From contig OU744723.1 of the NCBI GenBank assembly GCA_916613615.1, positions 61,884,239-61,948,238 of the forward strand: a DNA stretch of 64,000 nt, written 5' to 3'. Source of the DNA: Steromphala cineraria (lineage: Eukaryota > Mollusca > Gastropoda > Trochida > Trochidae). Made by a program: the position numbers and the translations under genes. The notes beneath the pieces are model-generated. The model was not told the origin of the DNA, searched no databases, and worked only from the letters and a program-made list of their open reading frames with translations. Positions 35,543 to 46,542 of the stretch are shown here, piece by piece (the stretch's first letter is position 1; each line of letters begins with the position of its first letter).

Positions 35543-38500
35543 AATAGAGCCATGGGCTCTGTAGCTCATCAGACTTTTGATGGAAAAAGGTTTTGACCCC
35601 TGTGACCCCATTTAGGGTCATTGGGTCACAAAATCTACAAGTTTGAATCCCCATTGGCCAAGGAGTCTACACACAACTTTTTAGCTCTCTAGACCATTTG
35701 GAACTGGAGTAGAAGATGAAAATAGGTTTTGAAGGTTGTGACCCCTGTGACCCCATTTGGGGTCATGGGGTCACCAAACCTAAAATTTTGAATTCCCATT
35801 TGCCCAGGAGTCTACACACAACTTTTCAGCTCTCTAGACCTTTTGAAACTGGAGAAAAAGGAGTAAATATGTTATTAAGGTTTCGACCCCTTTGACCCCA
35901 ATTGGGGTCAAGGGGTAACCAAACCTAAAATTTAGAATCCTCATTGGCCAAGGAGTCTAAACACAACTTTTTAGCTCTCTAGAACTTTTGGAACTGGAGA
36001 AGATGGAGTAAAATAGGTTTTTAAGGTTTTGACCCCTGTGACCCCAATTGGGGTCAAGGGGTAACCAAACCTAAAATTTAGAAACCTCATTGGCCAAGGA
36101 GTCTACATACAACATTTTAGCTCTCTCAACCTTTTGGATATGGAGAAATAGATGAAAATAGGTTTTGAAGGTTGTGACCCCTGTGACCCCATTTGGGGTC
36201 ATGGGGTCACCAAACCTAAAATTTTGAATTCCCATTTGCCCAGGAGTCTACACACAACTTTTCAGCTCTCTAGACCTTTTGAAACTGGAGAAAAAGGAGT
36301 AAATATGTTATTAAGGTTTCGACCCCTTTGACCCCAATTGGGGTCAAGGGGTAACCAAACCTAAAATTTAGAATCCTCATTGGCCAAGGAGTCTAAACAC
36401 AACTTTTTAGCTCTCTAGAACTTTTGGAACTGGAGAAGATGGAGTAAAATAGGTTTTTAAGGTTTTGACCCCTGTGACCCCAATTGGGGTCAAGGGGTAA
36501 CCAAACCTAAAATTTAGAAACCTCATTGGCCAAGGAGTCTACATACAACTTTTTAGCTCTCTCAACCTTTTGGATATGGAGAAATAGATGAAAATAGGTT
36601 TTTAAGGTTTTGACCCCTGTGACCCCAATTGGGGTCATGTGGTCATGAAATCTACAATTTAGAATCCCCATTGGCCAAGGAGTCTACACACAACTTTTCA
36701 GCTCTCTAGACCTTTTGAAACTGGAGAAAAAGGAGTAAATATGTTATTAAGGTTTCGACCCCTTTGACCCCAATTGGGGTCAAGGGGTAACCAAACCTAA
36801 AATTTAGAATCCTCATTGGCCAAGGAGTCTAAACACAACTTTTTAGCTCTCTAGAACTTTTGGAACTGGAGAAGATGGAGTAAAATAGGTTTTTAAGGTT
36901 TTGACCCCTGTGACCCCAACTTGGGTCAAGGGGTAACCAAACCTAAAATTTAGAAACCTCATTGGCCAAGGAGTCTACATACAACTTTTTAGCTCTCTCA
37001 ACCTTTTGGATATGGAGAAATAGATGAAAATAGGTTTTTAAGGTTTTGACCCCTGTGACCCCAATTGGGGTCATGTGGTCATGAAATCTACAATTTAGAA
37101 TCCCCATTGGCCAAGGAGTCTAACACAACTTTTCAGCTCTCTAGACCTTTTGAAACTGGAGAAAAAGGAGTAAATATGTTATTAAGGTTTCGACCCCTTT
37201 GACCCCAATTGGGGTCAAGGGGTAACCAAACCTAAAATTTAGAATCCTCATTGGCCAAGGAGTCTAAACACAACTTTTTAGCTCTCTAGAACTTTTGGAA
37301 CTGGAGAAGATGGAGTAAAATAGGTTTTTAAGGTTTTGACCCCTGTGACCCCAATTGGGGTCAAGGGGTAACCAAACCTAAAATTTAGAAACCTCATTGG
37401 CCAAGGAGTCTACATACAACTTTTTAGCTCTCTCAACCTTTTGGATATGGAGAAATAGATGAAAATAGGTTTTTAAGGTTTTGACCCCTGTGACCCCAAT
37501 TGGGGTCATGTGGTCATGAAATCTACAATTTAGAATCCCCATTGGCCAAGGAGTCTACACACAACTTTTCAGCTCTCTAGACCTTTTGGAACTGGAGAAG
37601 AAGATGAAAATAGGTTTTTAAGGTTTTGGCCCCTGTGACCCCAATTGGGGTCATGAGGTCATGAAATCTACAATTTAGAATCCACATTGGCCAAGGAGTC
37701 TACACACAACTTTTCAGCTCTCTAGACCTTTTGAAACTGGAGAAAAAGGAGTAAATATGTTATTAAGGTTTCGACCCCTTTGACCCCAATTGGGGTCAAG
37801 GGGTAACCAAACCTAATATTTAGAATCCTCATTGGCCAAGGAGTCTAAACACAACTTTTTAGCTCTCTAGAACTTTTGGAACTGGAGAAGATGGAGTAAA
37901 ATAGGTTTTTAAGGTTTTGACCCCTGTGACCCCAATTGGGGTCAAGGGGTAACCAAACCTAAAATTTAGAAACCTCATTGGCCAAGGAGTCTACATACAA
38001 CTTTTTAGCTCTCTCAACCTTTTGGATATGGAGAAATAGATGAAAATAGGTTTTTAAGGTTTTGACCCCTGTGACCCCAATTGGGGTCATGTGGTCATGA
38101 AATCTACAATTTAGAATCCCCATTGGCCAAGGAGTCTACACACAACTTTTCAGCTCTCTAGACCTTTTGGAACTGGAGAAGAAGATGAAAATAGGTTTTT
38201 AAGGTTTTGGCCCCTGTGACCCCAATTGGGGTCATGAGGTCATGAAATCTACAATTTAGAATCCACATTGGCCAAGGAGTCTACACACAACTTTTCAGCT
38301 CTCTCGACCTTTTGGATCTGGAGAAGAAGATGAAAATAGGTTTTTAAGGTTTTGACCCCTGTGACCCCAATTGGGGTCATGAGGTCATGAAATCTACAAT
38401 TTAGAATCCCCATTGGCCAAGGAGTCTACACACAACTTTTCAGCTCTCTAGACCTTTTGGAACTGGAGAAGAAGATGAAAATAGGTTTTTAAGGTTTTGA

Positions 38501-38750
38501 CCCCTGTGACCCCATTTGGGGTCATGAGGTCATGAAATCTACAATTTAGAATCCCCAATTGCCAAGGAGTCTCCACATCAAATTTGAGCTCTCTAGAGTC
38601 ATTGGTTCTGGAGAAGAAGTCGAAAATGTGAAAAGTTTACGGATGGACGGACGGACGGACGGATGGACGGACGGACGGACGGACGGACGGACGCCGGACG
38701 CCATGCCATGCCATAAGCCCATCGGGTCTTTCAGACCTGATGAGCTAAAA
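35543..38750 (+). repeat. Family A copy 8 with a 436-bp higher-order repeat
   Basis: It begins AAATAGAGCCATGGGCTCTG and ends TCAGACCTGATGAGCTAAAA. It contains about 21 monomers of about 145 bp. Three monomer types cycle to form a trimeric unit: the marker TTTTGGATATGGAGAAATAG recurs at about 36136, 36572, 37008 and 37443, a 435-436 bp step, then at 38024 (one extra monomer). The 3' part has a long (GGAC)n run at 38641-38694. This is the largest and most recently amplified array of the family here. Confidence 0.88.
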
Positions 38751-39010
38751 ATTGGAAATATAATGGATGAATAGTTTTTCTTCTATAGGTTGGACAAATT
38801 TTGATGGAAAAATGACTAAGCAAAAAAATGGAAAACAAAAACAAAAACAAAGCTTATCAATTTTAGTTTTGATTTGGCACTGGACCGCTCCTAGTAGAGA
38901 AGAAGACACATGCAAAATGTGAAAAGAATCAGATAAATAGTTTTCCCCGTAAATGGTTGGACAAATCTGATATTGGAAAATGACCAATTCAAAACATGGA
39001 AATTTGTAAA
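38751..39010 (+). repeat. Family D monomers between two A elements
   Basis: GGTTGGACAAATCTGATATT, CCTAGTAGAGAAGAAGACAC and AATCAGATAAATAGTTTTCC match the monomers after 40597. An A element sits on each side. Confidence 0.65.
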
Positions 39011-39016
39011 AAATAG

Positions 39017-40591
39017 AGCCATTGGCTCTGTAGCTCATCAGGCTTCATCATCAATTATGCTGTAGAGTGTGGCCAATGTGATTCCCCCTTTGTAGAGGCC
39101 ACAGGGGCACCAATCATAAAATTAAGTATATATAGGTGACAAGTTTCAGTTTTCTAGGCCTTATACTTCAGGAGAAGAAGATGAAAATAGATTTGAAGGG
39201 CGTTCCTGTTGCCTTTATTAGGGGCAACAGGATCACCAAAGCTACAATTCATAATCCTCACTAGTCAAGGAGTCTGTACACAACGTTTCAGCTTTCTAGG
39301 CCTTATTCTTCTGGAAAAGACGATGAAAATAGGATTTTAGGGCATGGCATCTGTGGCCCTTATTAGGGGTCACAGGGCAAGCAAAGCTACAATTTATAAT
39401 CCTCACTAGCCAAGGAGTCTGTACACAAAGTTTCAGCTTTCTAGGCCTTATGGTTCCGAGAAGAAGATGAAAATGCGCTTTTAGGGCGTGGCCCCTGTGG
39501 CCCTTAATAGGGGTCACAGGGCCACCAAAGCTACAATTTATAATCTTCACCAGTCAAGGAGTCTGCAAACAAAGTTTCAGCTTTCTAGGCCTCATGGTTC
39601 TGGAGAAGAAGATGAAAATAGGTTTTTAGGGCGTGGCCCCTGTGGCCCTTATAAGGGGTCACAGGGCTACCAAAGCTACAATTTATAATCCTCATTAGCC
39701 AAGGAGTCTGTACACAAAGTTTCAGCTTTCTAGGCCTTATGGTTCTGGAGAAGAAGATGAAAATAGGTTTTTAGGGCGTGGCCCATGTGGCCCTTATTAG
39801 GGGTCACAGGGCTACCAAAGCTACAATTTATAATCCTCATTAGCCAAGGAGTCTGTACACAAAGTTTCAGCTTTCTAGGCCTTATGGTTCTGGAGAAGAA
39901 GATGAAAATAGGTTTTTAGGGCGTGGCCCATGTGGCCCTTATTAGGGGTCACAGGGCCACCAAAGCTACAATTTATCATCCACACTAGCCAAGGAGTCTG
40001 TACACAAAGTTTCAGCTTTCTAGGCCTTATGGTTCTGGAGAAGAAGATGAAAATAGGTTTTTAGGGTGTGGCTCCTGTGGCCCTTATTAGGGGTCACAGG
40101 GCCACTAAAGCTACAATTTATAATCCTCACTAGCCAAGGAGTCTGTACACAAAGTTTCAGCTTTCTAGGCCTTATTGTTCTGGAGAAGAAGATGAAAATA
40201 GGTTTTTAGGGCGTGGCCCCTGTGGCCCTTATTAGGGGTCACAGGGCCACCAAAGCTACAATTTATAATCCTCACTAGCCAAGGAGTCTGTACACAAAGT
40301 TTCAGCTTTCTAGGCCTTATGGTTCTAAAGAAGAAGATGAAAATAGGTTTTTAGGGTGTGGCCCCTGTGGCCCTTATTAGGGGTCACAGGGCCACTAAAG
40401 CTACAATTTATAATCCTCACTAGCCAAGGAGTCTGTACACAAAGTTTCAGCTTTCTAGGCCTTATGGTTCTTGAGAAGAAGTCGAAATTCCACAAAGTTT
40501 ACGGACGGATGGACGGATGGACGGACGGATGGACGGACGCCGGACACCATGCCATGCCATAAGCCCATCGGGCCTTACAGGCCAGATGAGC
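39017..40591 (+). repeat. Composite element family A, copy 9 (clean insertion)
   Basis: It begins TAGAGCCATTGGCTCTGTAG after GT-A6 and ends GGCCAGATGAGCT followed by A5-TTC. It has ten monomers, most at 145-bp spacing, and a (GGAC/GGAT)n run at 40503-40540. The neighbouring family D monomer near 40758 shows the uninterrupted site GT-A6-TTC. The ends are therefore fixed, with either an AAAAA target duplication or insertion between A and T with none. Confidence 0.88.
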
Positions 40592-40963
40592 TAAAAATTC
40601 AAATATTGACGAAATTTGCTGAAACTTTGCACTGCACCCTTCCTAGTAGGGTAGAAGACATGTGTAAACTTTGAAAACAATCAGATAAAAAGTTTTCCCG
40701 TAATAGGTCGGACAAATCTGATATTGGTAAATGACTAAATCCAAAACACAGAAATTTGTAAAAAATTCAAATATTGACGAAATTTGCGGGAACTTCGCAC
40801 TGCACCCCTCCTAGTAGGGTAGAATACATGTACAAAATTTGAAAACAATCAGATGAATATTTTTTCGAAATAGGTCGGACAAAAAATGTCCTCGGACAGA
40901 CGGACGGATTGACGGAATCATTGGTATTACTATATACCCCCGACCTAATGGTCGGGGGGTATA
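40592..40963 (+). mobile_element. Family D 3' end with terminal hairpin
   Basis: Two monomers (AATATTGACGAAATTTGC..., ~170 bp apart) are followed by GGACAGACGGACGGATTGAC and the hairpin TATACCCCCGACC-TAAT-GGTCGGGGGGTATA at 40933-40963 (one bulged G), then AAAAA. This is the same end design as family C. Confidence 0.7.
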
Positions 40964-41079
40964 AAAATCTGTAAAATATTACAAAAATATTTTTGAAATA
41001 ATAAATTATGACACACCTTCTAATGATTATGTATCTCCATATTAAATGTGATGAAAATGTGATGATTAGTTTAGAGGTG

Positions 41080-41255
41080 AGGTGAGGTGAGGTGATATCG
41101 CCACTTTCAAGAGTATTTCACTTATATCATGGCTGCTAGTATAATAGCAGGGAGGAAGCCAGCGACCCTATTGTGGCTATGTATAACGGATAGATGGACG
41201 GACGGAGAGACAGTTCCATTTTGATCAATGAACTTTTTGCGGGGTATAAAAAGGT
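41080..41255 (+). repeat. SINE-like fragment plus hairpin-end remnant
   Basis: A (GGTGA)n run at 41081-41100 precedes TTTCAAGAGTATTTCACTTA, the core also seen near 13220. Then come GGATAGATGGACGGACGG and CTTTTTGCGGGGTATAAAAA, which looks like the right half of a GC-rich terminal hairpin. Confidence 0.5.
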
Positions 41256-41669
41256 TAAAACTATGGGCCGTATGATCGTAGATTGTTTGGAGGAGGTTTA
41301 GCCCTTAACCTGGTCTAACAAGTGGGTTTTAACTGATCCGGTTTTATCGAAGAAAGTTCCCACTTGAACCTGGCCTATACCACCTGGTTTAAGTAAAAAT
41401 ATGTAAACCTGTCCTGGGGTAGTTTAGCAAAGGTTTAAGACTGTCGACAAATACTTTGTAAAAACATATAGAACACATATCAAAATTGATGAACAGAGAT
41501 TTTCATATCATATATCAGATGCAATGATTCCAGAAACACAAGTGAAGAAGAGATCAGAACTCACATACTGCCGCTTCCAAGTTTGTTCAAAGAATTTCAA
41601 ATTGAAAATCTGATAAACGTTGTTTTACGGAAGCGTATTAGTGTCACGGTGAAAATTTTTTTTTAGAAC

Positions 41670-41913
41670 TATCTCCTACGAAGGAGATAGTATCTCCTAC
41701 GTAGGACTTAGTATCTCCTACGTAGGAGATAGTTTCTCCTACGTAGGAGATAGTATCTCCTACGTAGGACTTAATAACCTAATACTTACTATCTCCTACG
41801 TAGGACTTAGTATCTCCTACGTAGGAGATAGTATCTCCTACGTAGGACTTAGTATCTCCTACGTAGGACATAGTATCTCCTACGTAGGACATAGTAGGAC
41901 TTAGTATCTCCTA
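41670..41913. repeat. Array of CTCCTACGTAGGAG palindromes
   Basis: About eleven units of 21-22 bp are built around TATCTCCTACGTAGGACTTA or TCTCCTACGTAGGAGATA. The core CTCCTACGTAGGAG is a perfect 14-bp palindrome. Units with GGACTTAG and GGAGATAG alternate, so many arms can pair with neighbours and form cruciforms. Confidence 0.9.
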
Positions 41914-41924
41914 GGTCACAAATT

Positions 41925-43042
41925 ATGACATGACCCTAAAGGCCTTATCATGGTAGATAATCATGTAAAATGTCAAAGGTCTACCCCTAAGCAATCAAAA
42001 GTTATGAGTAAGTTAACAAATTTTGAAAAGTGCTATCTGCACAAAGGTCAAGGTCAAGAGGTCACACATTATGACCTGACCTGAAAGGCCTCATCATGGT
42101 AGATAATCATGTAAAAGATCAAAGGTCTACCCCTAAGCAATCGAAAGTTATGGGCAAGTTAACAAATTTCGAAAAGTGCTATCTGCACCAAGGTCAAGGT
42201 CAAGAGCCAAAAAATTATCAACTGACCTTAAAGGCCTTATCATGGTATATACACATGCAAAATATCAAAGGTCTACACCTAAGCAATCAAAAGTTATGAG
42301 CAAGTTAAAACAAATCGAAAAATGCTATTTGCACCAAGGTCAAGGTCAAGAGGTCACAAATTATGACCTGACCCTAAAGGCCTTATCATGGTAGATAATC
42401 GTATAAAATATCAAAGGTCTACACCTAAGCAATCAAAAGTTATGAGCAAGTTAAAACAAATCGAAAAATGCTATTTGCACCAAGGTCAAGGTCAAGAGGT
42501 CACACATTATGACCTGACCTGAAAGGCCTCATCATGGTAGATAATCATGTAAAATATCAAAGGTCTACCCCTAAGCATTAAAAAGTTATGAGCAAGTTTA
42601 AAAATTTCGAAAAGTGCTATCTGCACCAAGGTCAAGAGGTAAAAAATTATCACCTGACCCGAAAGACCTTATCATGGTATATACACATGTAAAATATCAA
42701 AGGTCTACCCCTAAGCAATCAAAAGTTATGAGCAAGTTAAAAAAAATCAAAAAGTGCTATCTGCACCAAGGTCAAGGCCAAGAGGTCACAAATTATGACC
42801 TGACCCGAAAGGCCTCATCATGGTAGATAATCATGTACAATATCAAAGGTCTACCCCTAAGCAATCAAAAGTTATGAGCAAGTTTTAAAATTTCGAAAAG
42901 TGCTATCTGCACCAAGGTCAAGGTCAAGAGGTCACAAATTATGACATGACCTGATAGGCCTCATCATGATAGATTCACAAGTGTTATATCAAATGTAGAC
43001 CTCTAAGCAATCAAAAGTTATGAGCAAGGTTATTCTTATTGT

Positions 43043-43106
<64 letters not shown>

Positions 43107-43107
43107 G

Positions 43108-43151
<44 letters not shown>

Positions 43152-43195
43152 GGACAAATACAATGCAACCGCAGAATCTCTGATTTCAGTGTATA
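41925..43195 (+). mobile_element. Family E: 146-bp tandem monomers plus (GACA)n
   Basis: About seven monomers spaced about 146 bp apart (AAGGTCAAGGTCAAGAGGTC at 42044, 42188, 42334, 42480 and on) carry TATGACCTGACCTGAAAGGC and GTCTACCCCTAAGCAATCAA. A (GACA)n run follows at 43042-43153, then TGTATAAAAATAGAGCC where family A copy 10 begins. Open frames of 67-72 codons across the monomers are periodic artefacts. Confidence 0.75.
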
Positions 43196-43196
43196 A

Positions 43197-44653
43197 AAAT
43201 AGAGCCATTGGCTCTGTAGCTCATCAGGCTTCATCATCAATTATGCTGTAGAGTGTGGCCAATGTGATTCCCCCTTTGTAGAGGCCACAAGGGCACCAAT
43301 CATAAAATTAAGTATATAGGCGACAAGTTTCAGTTTTCTAGGCCTTTTACTTCAGGAGAAGAAGATGAAAATAGATTTGAAGGACGTTCCTGTTACCTTT
43401 ATTAGGGGCAACAGGGCCACCAAAGCTACAATTTATAATCCTCACTAGTCAAGGAGTCTGTACACAAAGTTTCAGCTTTCTAGGCCATATGGTTCTGGAG
43501 AAGATGAAAATAGGTTTTTAGGGCATGGCCCCTGTGGCCCTTATTAGGGATCACAGGGCCACTAAAGCTACAATTTATAACCTTCACCAGTCAAGGAGTC
43601 TGTACACAAAGTTTCAGCTTTCTAGGCCTTATGCTTCTGGAGAAGAAGATGAAAATAGGTTTTTAGGGTGTGGCCCCTGTGGCCCTTATTAGGGGTCACA
43701 GGGCCACCAAAACTACAATTTATAATCCTCACTCTTTAAAGAGGCTATACACAAAGTTTCAGTTTTCTAGGCCTCATGGTTCTGGAGAAGAAGTTGAAAA
43801 TAGGTTTTTAGGGCATGGCCCCTGTGGCCCTTATTAGGGGTCACAGGGCTACCAAAGCTACAATTTATAACCTTCACCAGTCAAGGAGTCTGCAAACATA
43901 GTTTCAGCTTTTTAGGCCTCAATGTTCTGGAGAAGAAGATGAAAATAGGTTTTAAGGGCATGGCATCTGTGGCCCTTATTAGGGGTCACAGGGCCACCAA
44001 AGATACAATTTATAATCCTCACTAGCCAAGGATGTCTGTACACAAAGTTGCAGCTTTCTAGGCCTTATGGTTCTGGAGAAGAAGATGAAAATAGGTTTTT
44101 AGGGCGTGGCCCCTGTGGCCCTTATTAGGGGTCACAGGGCCACCAAAGCTACAGTTTATAATCCTCACTCTTCAAAGAGGCTATATACACAAAGTTTCAG
44201 CTTTCTAGGCCTCATGGTTCTGGAGAAGAATATGAAAATAGGCTTTTAGGGCGTGGCCCCTGTGGGCCTTATTAGGGGTCACAGGGCTACCAAAGCTACA
44301 ATTTATAATCCTCACTAGCCAAGGAGTCTGTACACACAGTTTCAGCTTTCTAGGTCTTTTGGTTCTGGAGAAGAAGATGAAAATAGGTTTTTAGGACGTG
44401 GCCCCTGTGACCCTTATTAGGGGTCACAGGGATACCAAAGCTACAATTAATAATCCCCACTAGCCAAGGAGTCTGTACACAAAGTTTCAGCTTTCTAGGC
44501 CTTATGGTTCTGGAGAAGAAGTCGAAATTCCACAAAGTTTACGGACGGACGGATGGACGGACGGACGGACGGACGGACGGATGGACGGACGGACGCCGGA
44601 CACCATGCCATGCCATAAGCCCATCGGGCCTTACAGGCCAGATGAGCTAAAAA
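43197..44653 (+). repeat. Composite element family A, copy 10
   Basis: It begins AATAGAGCCATTGGCTCTGT directly at the end of family E and ends GGCCTTACAGGCCAGATGAG. It has nine monomers of about 145 bp, a (GGAC)n/(GGAT)n run at 44543-44595, and the CCATGCCATGCCATAAGCCC block. Confidence 0.88.
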
Positions 44654-45400
44654 TGTAAGTAAAATGTGACTTCAATCGTTTTGGGTAAATAATAAAGGGA
44701 TCCTAATCATCCTATCTCATTAAAGTGAGAACAAACATGGCACTGATTCCTATGATAGCTTTTGAATTTGTTGTATGCTGGGCAGAGGAAATGACAAATA
44801 CAATTAATCCCTTTAGAATGAATCAACACTGTCAAATTCTAAGCACATTGCCGCACTTTTTGTACTGCCCCTAAGATATCAAATGATGGGTGATTTAAAG
44901 GATAAATGGACTTTGCCCATGTATCCAGTCTCATTAAAATAAGGTCAAACTTTTCACTGATACCATGTTGAGGTTTTTGTATTGTCCCTAGGTGTTCAAT
45001 GTTGTTTGAGGATTTAAATAGCCCAATCCCCATCAACTCTAATACGTTTGTGTTAGACCAAAGGATAAATGTAGAACTGTAGAATTTTGTGACCAGTTTG
45101 ATCAGATTTTAATGAGATTGAAGGAAGATCAGGACCAACTTTACTAACTGTATAAAGCCTATTATAACTCAACAAAGCTATTCATACACATTTGGAGATG
45201 GCAAAAAGGGTAGATTTCACATATCAATTTTTAATTTTTAATTAAAAATTATTATCCTTTAGTTATCTAAATAAATCTTGTACTGCAATATAGTGAAATG
45301 TCACACCAAACATACAATAAAGCCGACCAGGTTTAGCATTGTTCAATGTAAACAAACCAATGAACATGTCTTGGGAACTTCCTGTCATTCTCTTCCTTAT
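44654..45400. other. Spacer with worn family F-like pieces
   Basis: Segments such as TCCTATCTCATTAAAGTGAG and CAGTCTCATTAAAATAAGGT resemble the 149-bp family F monomers at 51-58 kb. No intact monomer or exon is seen. Confidence 0.4.
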
Positions 45401-45404
45401 TAAT

Positions 45405-45445
45405 ATTCATGAGCTTGTCACGTGCAATTTCGCGGGAAACCTATC
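45405..45445. promoter_or_regulatory. E2F-like and E-box sites
   Basis: TTTCGCGGGAAA at 45428-45439 fits the E2F consensus. A CACGTG E-box lies just upstream at 45420-45425. They sit about 200 bp from the candidate minus-strand exon below. The role is inferred from motifs only. Confidence 0.4.
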
Positions 45446-45610
45446 CCTACAATAACAAACAAGTTTGATCCAAAATCGGAAATCATATCCACCATTTACC
45501 ACTACCTGATCCTATACAGATATCAGCTGACTATTTTATCAAACCCCCAAGTTAGATGGCTGACATTACGCTGTTGACAAAGCCTAAAACACTCGAGCTG
45601 CCATACTCAC

Positions 45611-45730
45611 CTCGTTATGCTGTTTCAATGGCCGGGTCTTGCCTTGGTTCCTCTTGGGAAGACAGGCACCGTTGCAAGGGATATCTGAGTTCTCGTGATT
45701 TCGTCTTTGCAAGTCTCATCAAAATACTTG
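45611..45730 (-). CDS. Candidate first exon with GTGAGT donor
   Basis: On the minus strand a clean donor AACGAG|GTGAGT lies at the low-coordinate edge. Upstream one frame without stops contains DIPCNGACLPKRNQGKTRPL. A second frame opens with ATG (MRLAKTKSRELRYP) but stops just before the donor. The segment is relatively GC-rich with CpG. It could be a 5' UTR exon or a first coding exon. The product is unknown. Confidence 0.28.
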
Positions 45731-46026
45731 TTTAAAACGCCCTATAACACAATATCTGAATGAATCAATAAACTTCACAAGATTTAGGTTCTTTAAGATT
45801 AGCTCTGAAATTACATTTCCAAAACACCCCATCACTCGGGCCAAAACTCTTTCTGAAATGCTGGCACGAGCGCGTGCAAAGATGTCACGTGATCATCAAA
45901 AATGTCACATTTTTTTTCTAACTTATATCAAATCCGCGTCCATCTATCAATTCTTTCCTAACTTTTAAAAAGAAGGATTACCGTCGACCTAATATGTGTT
46001 TTATCTGTAAAAAAAAGGTTTGGAAC

Positions 46027-46143
46027 CATGGGAACAGCTAACTTGACCAATGAGGCACCAGTGTCTAAAATCTGGGTCAGCTTGATGGACAGCTCGGATG
46101 CACTAAGCCCCGTCCTCGAGCGGGTGCGGCGCTTGCCGTTATA
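46027..46143 (+). CDS. Short GC-rich open frame, hypothetical
   Basis: A 38-codon ATG frame reads MGTANLTNEAPVSKIWVSL then ends in VLERVRRLPL and TAA. The opposite strand is open over the same bases (45958-46164). The segment stands out by GC and CpG content, so one of the two strands may be an exon. There is no family match, and strand choice is uncertain. Confidence 0.2.
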
Positions 46144-46542
46144 AGTACGCAAGTACCAAAACAATCAGTCACTTCTTGGTAATCAACAAAAATCAAACAA
46201 ACTCGGCGGTAGATAAACGTAAGTTTCAGCTATTGCCGTCAAGGTATATTATTAAAATAAAAATATTTGCTTAAAAAATGTAAAGACACCAACCCTCTAA
46301 AAATAAAATCAATTAAAAAATCATAATATTCATATACTTCAATTAATGTTTGAGTTCGGCAAAACGAAGTTAAAAGAAAGACAAAGTTCGAAGTTTTAAA
46401 GATGAAATATCATGTTTGGGAAAAAGTAAACATTATAATCATCAAAAACAGAACTTTGAATCTTCATAGGTTTCAATGAGGTGAATTGCATATTCTTAGA
46501 TCAAGCTATTCAAAGGATTTTTATTTATATTCAAATTGTTAA

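Noticed and set aside
43041..43240. Minus-strand Cys-rich CLSV repeat protein
   Set aside because: It is the (GACA)n microsatellite translated.
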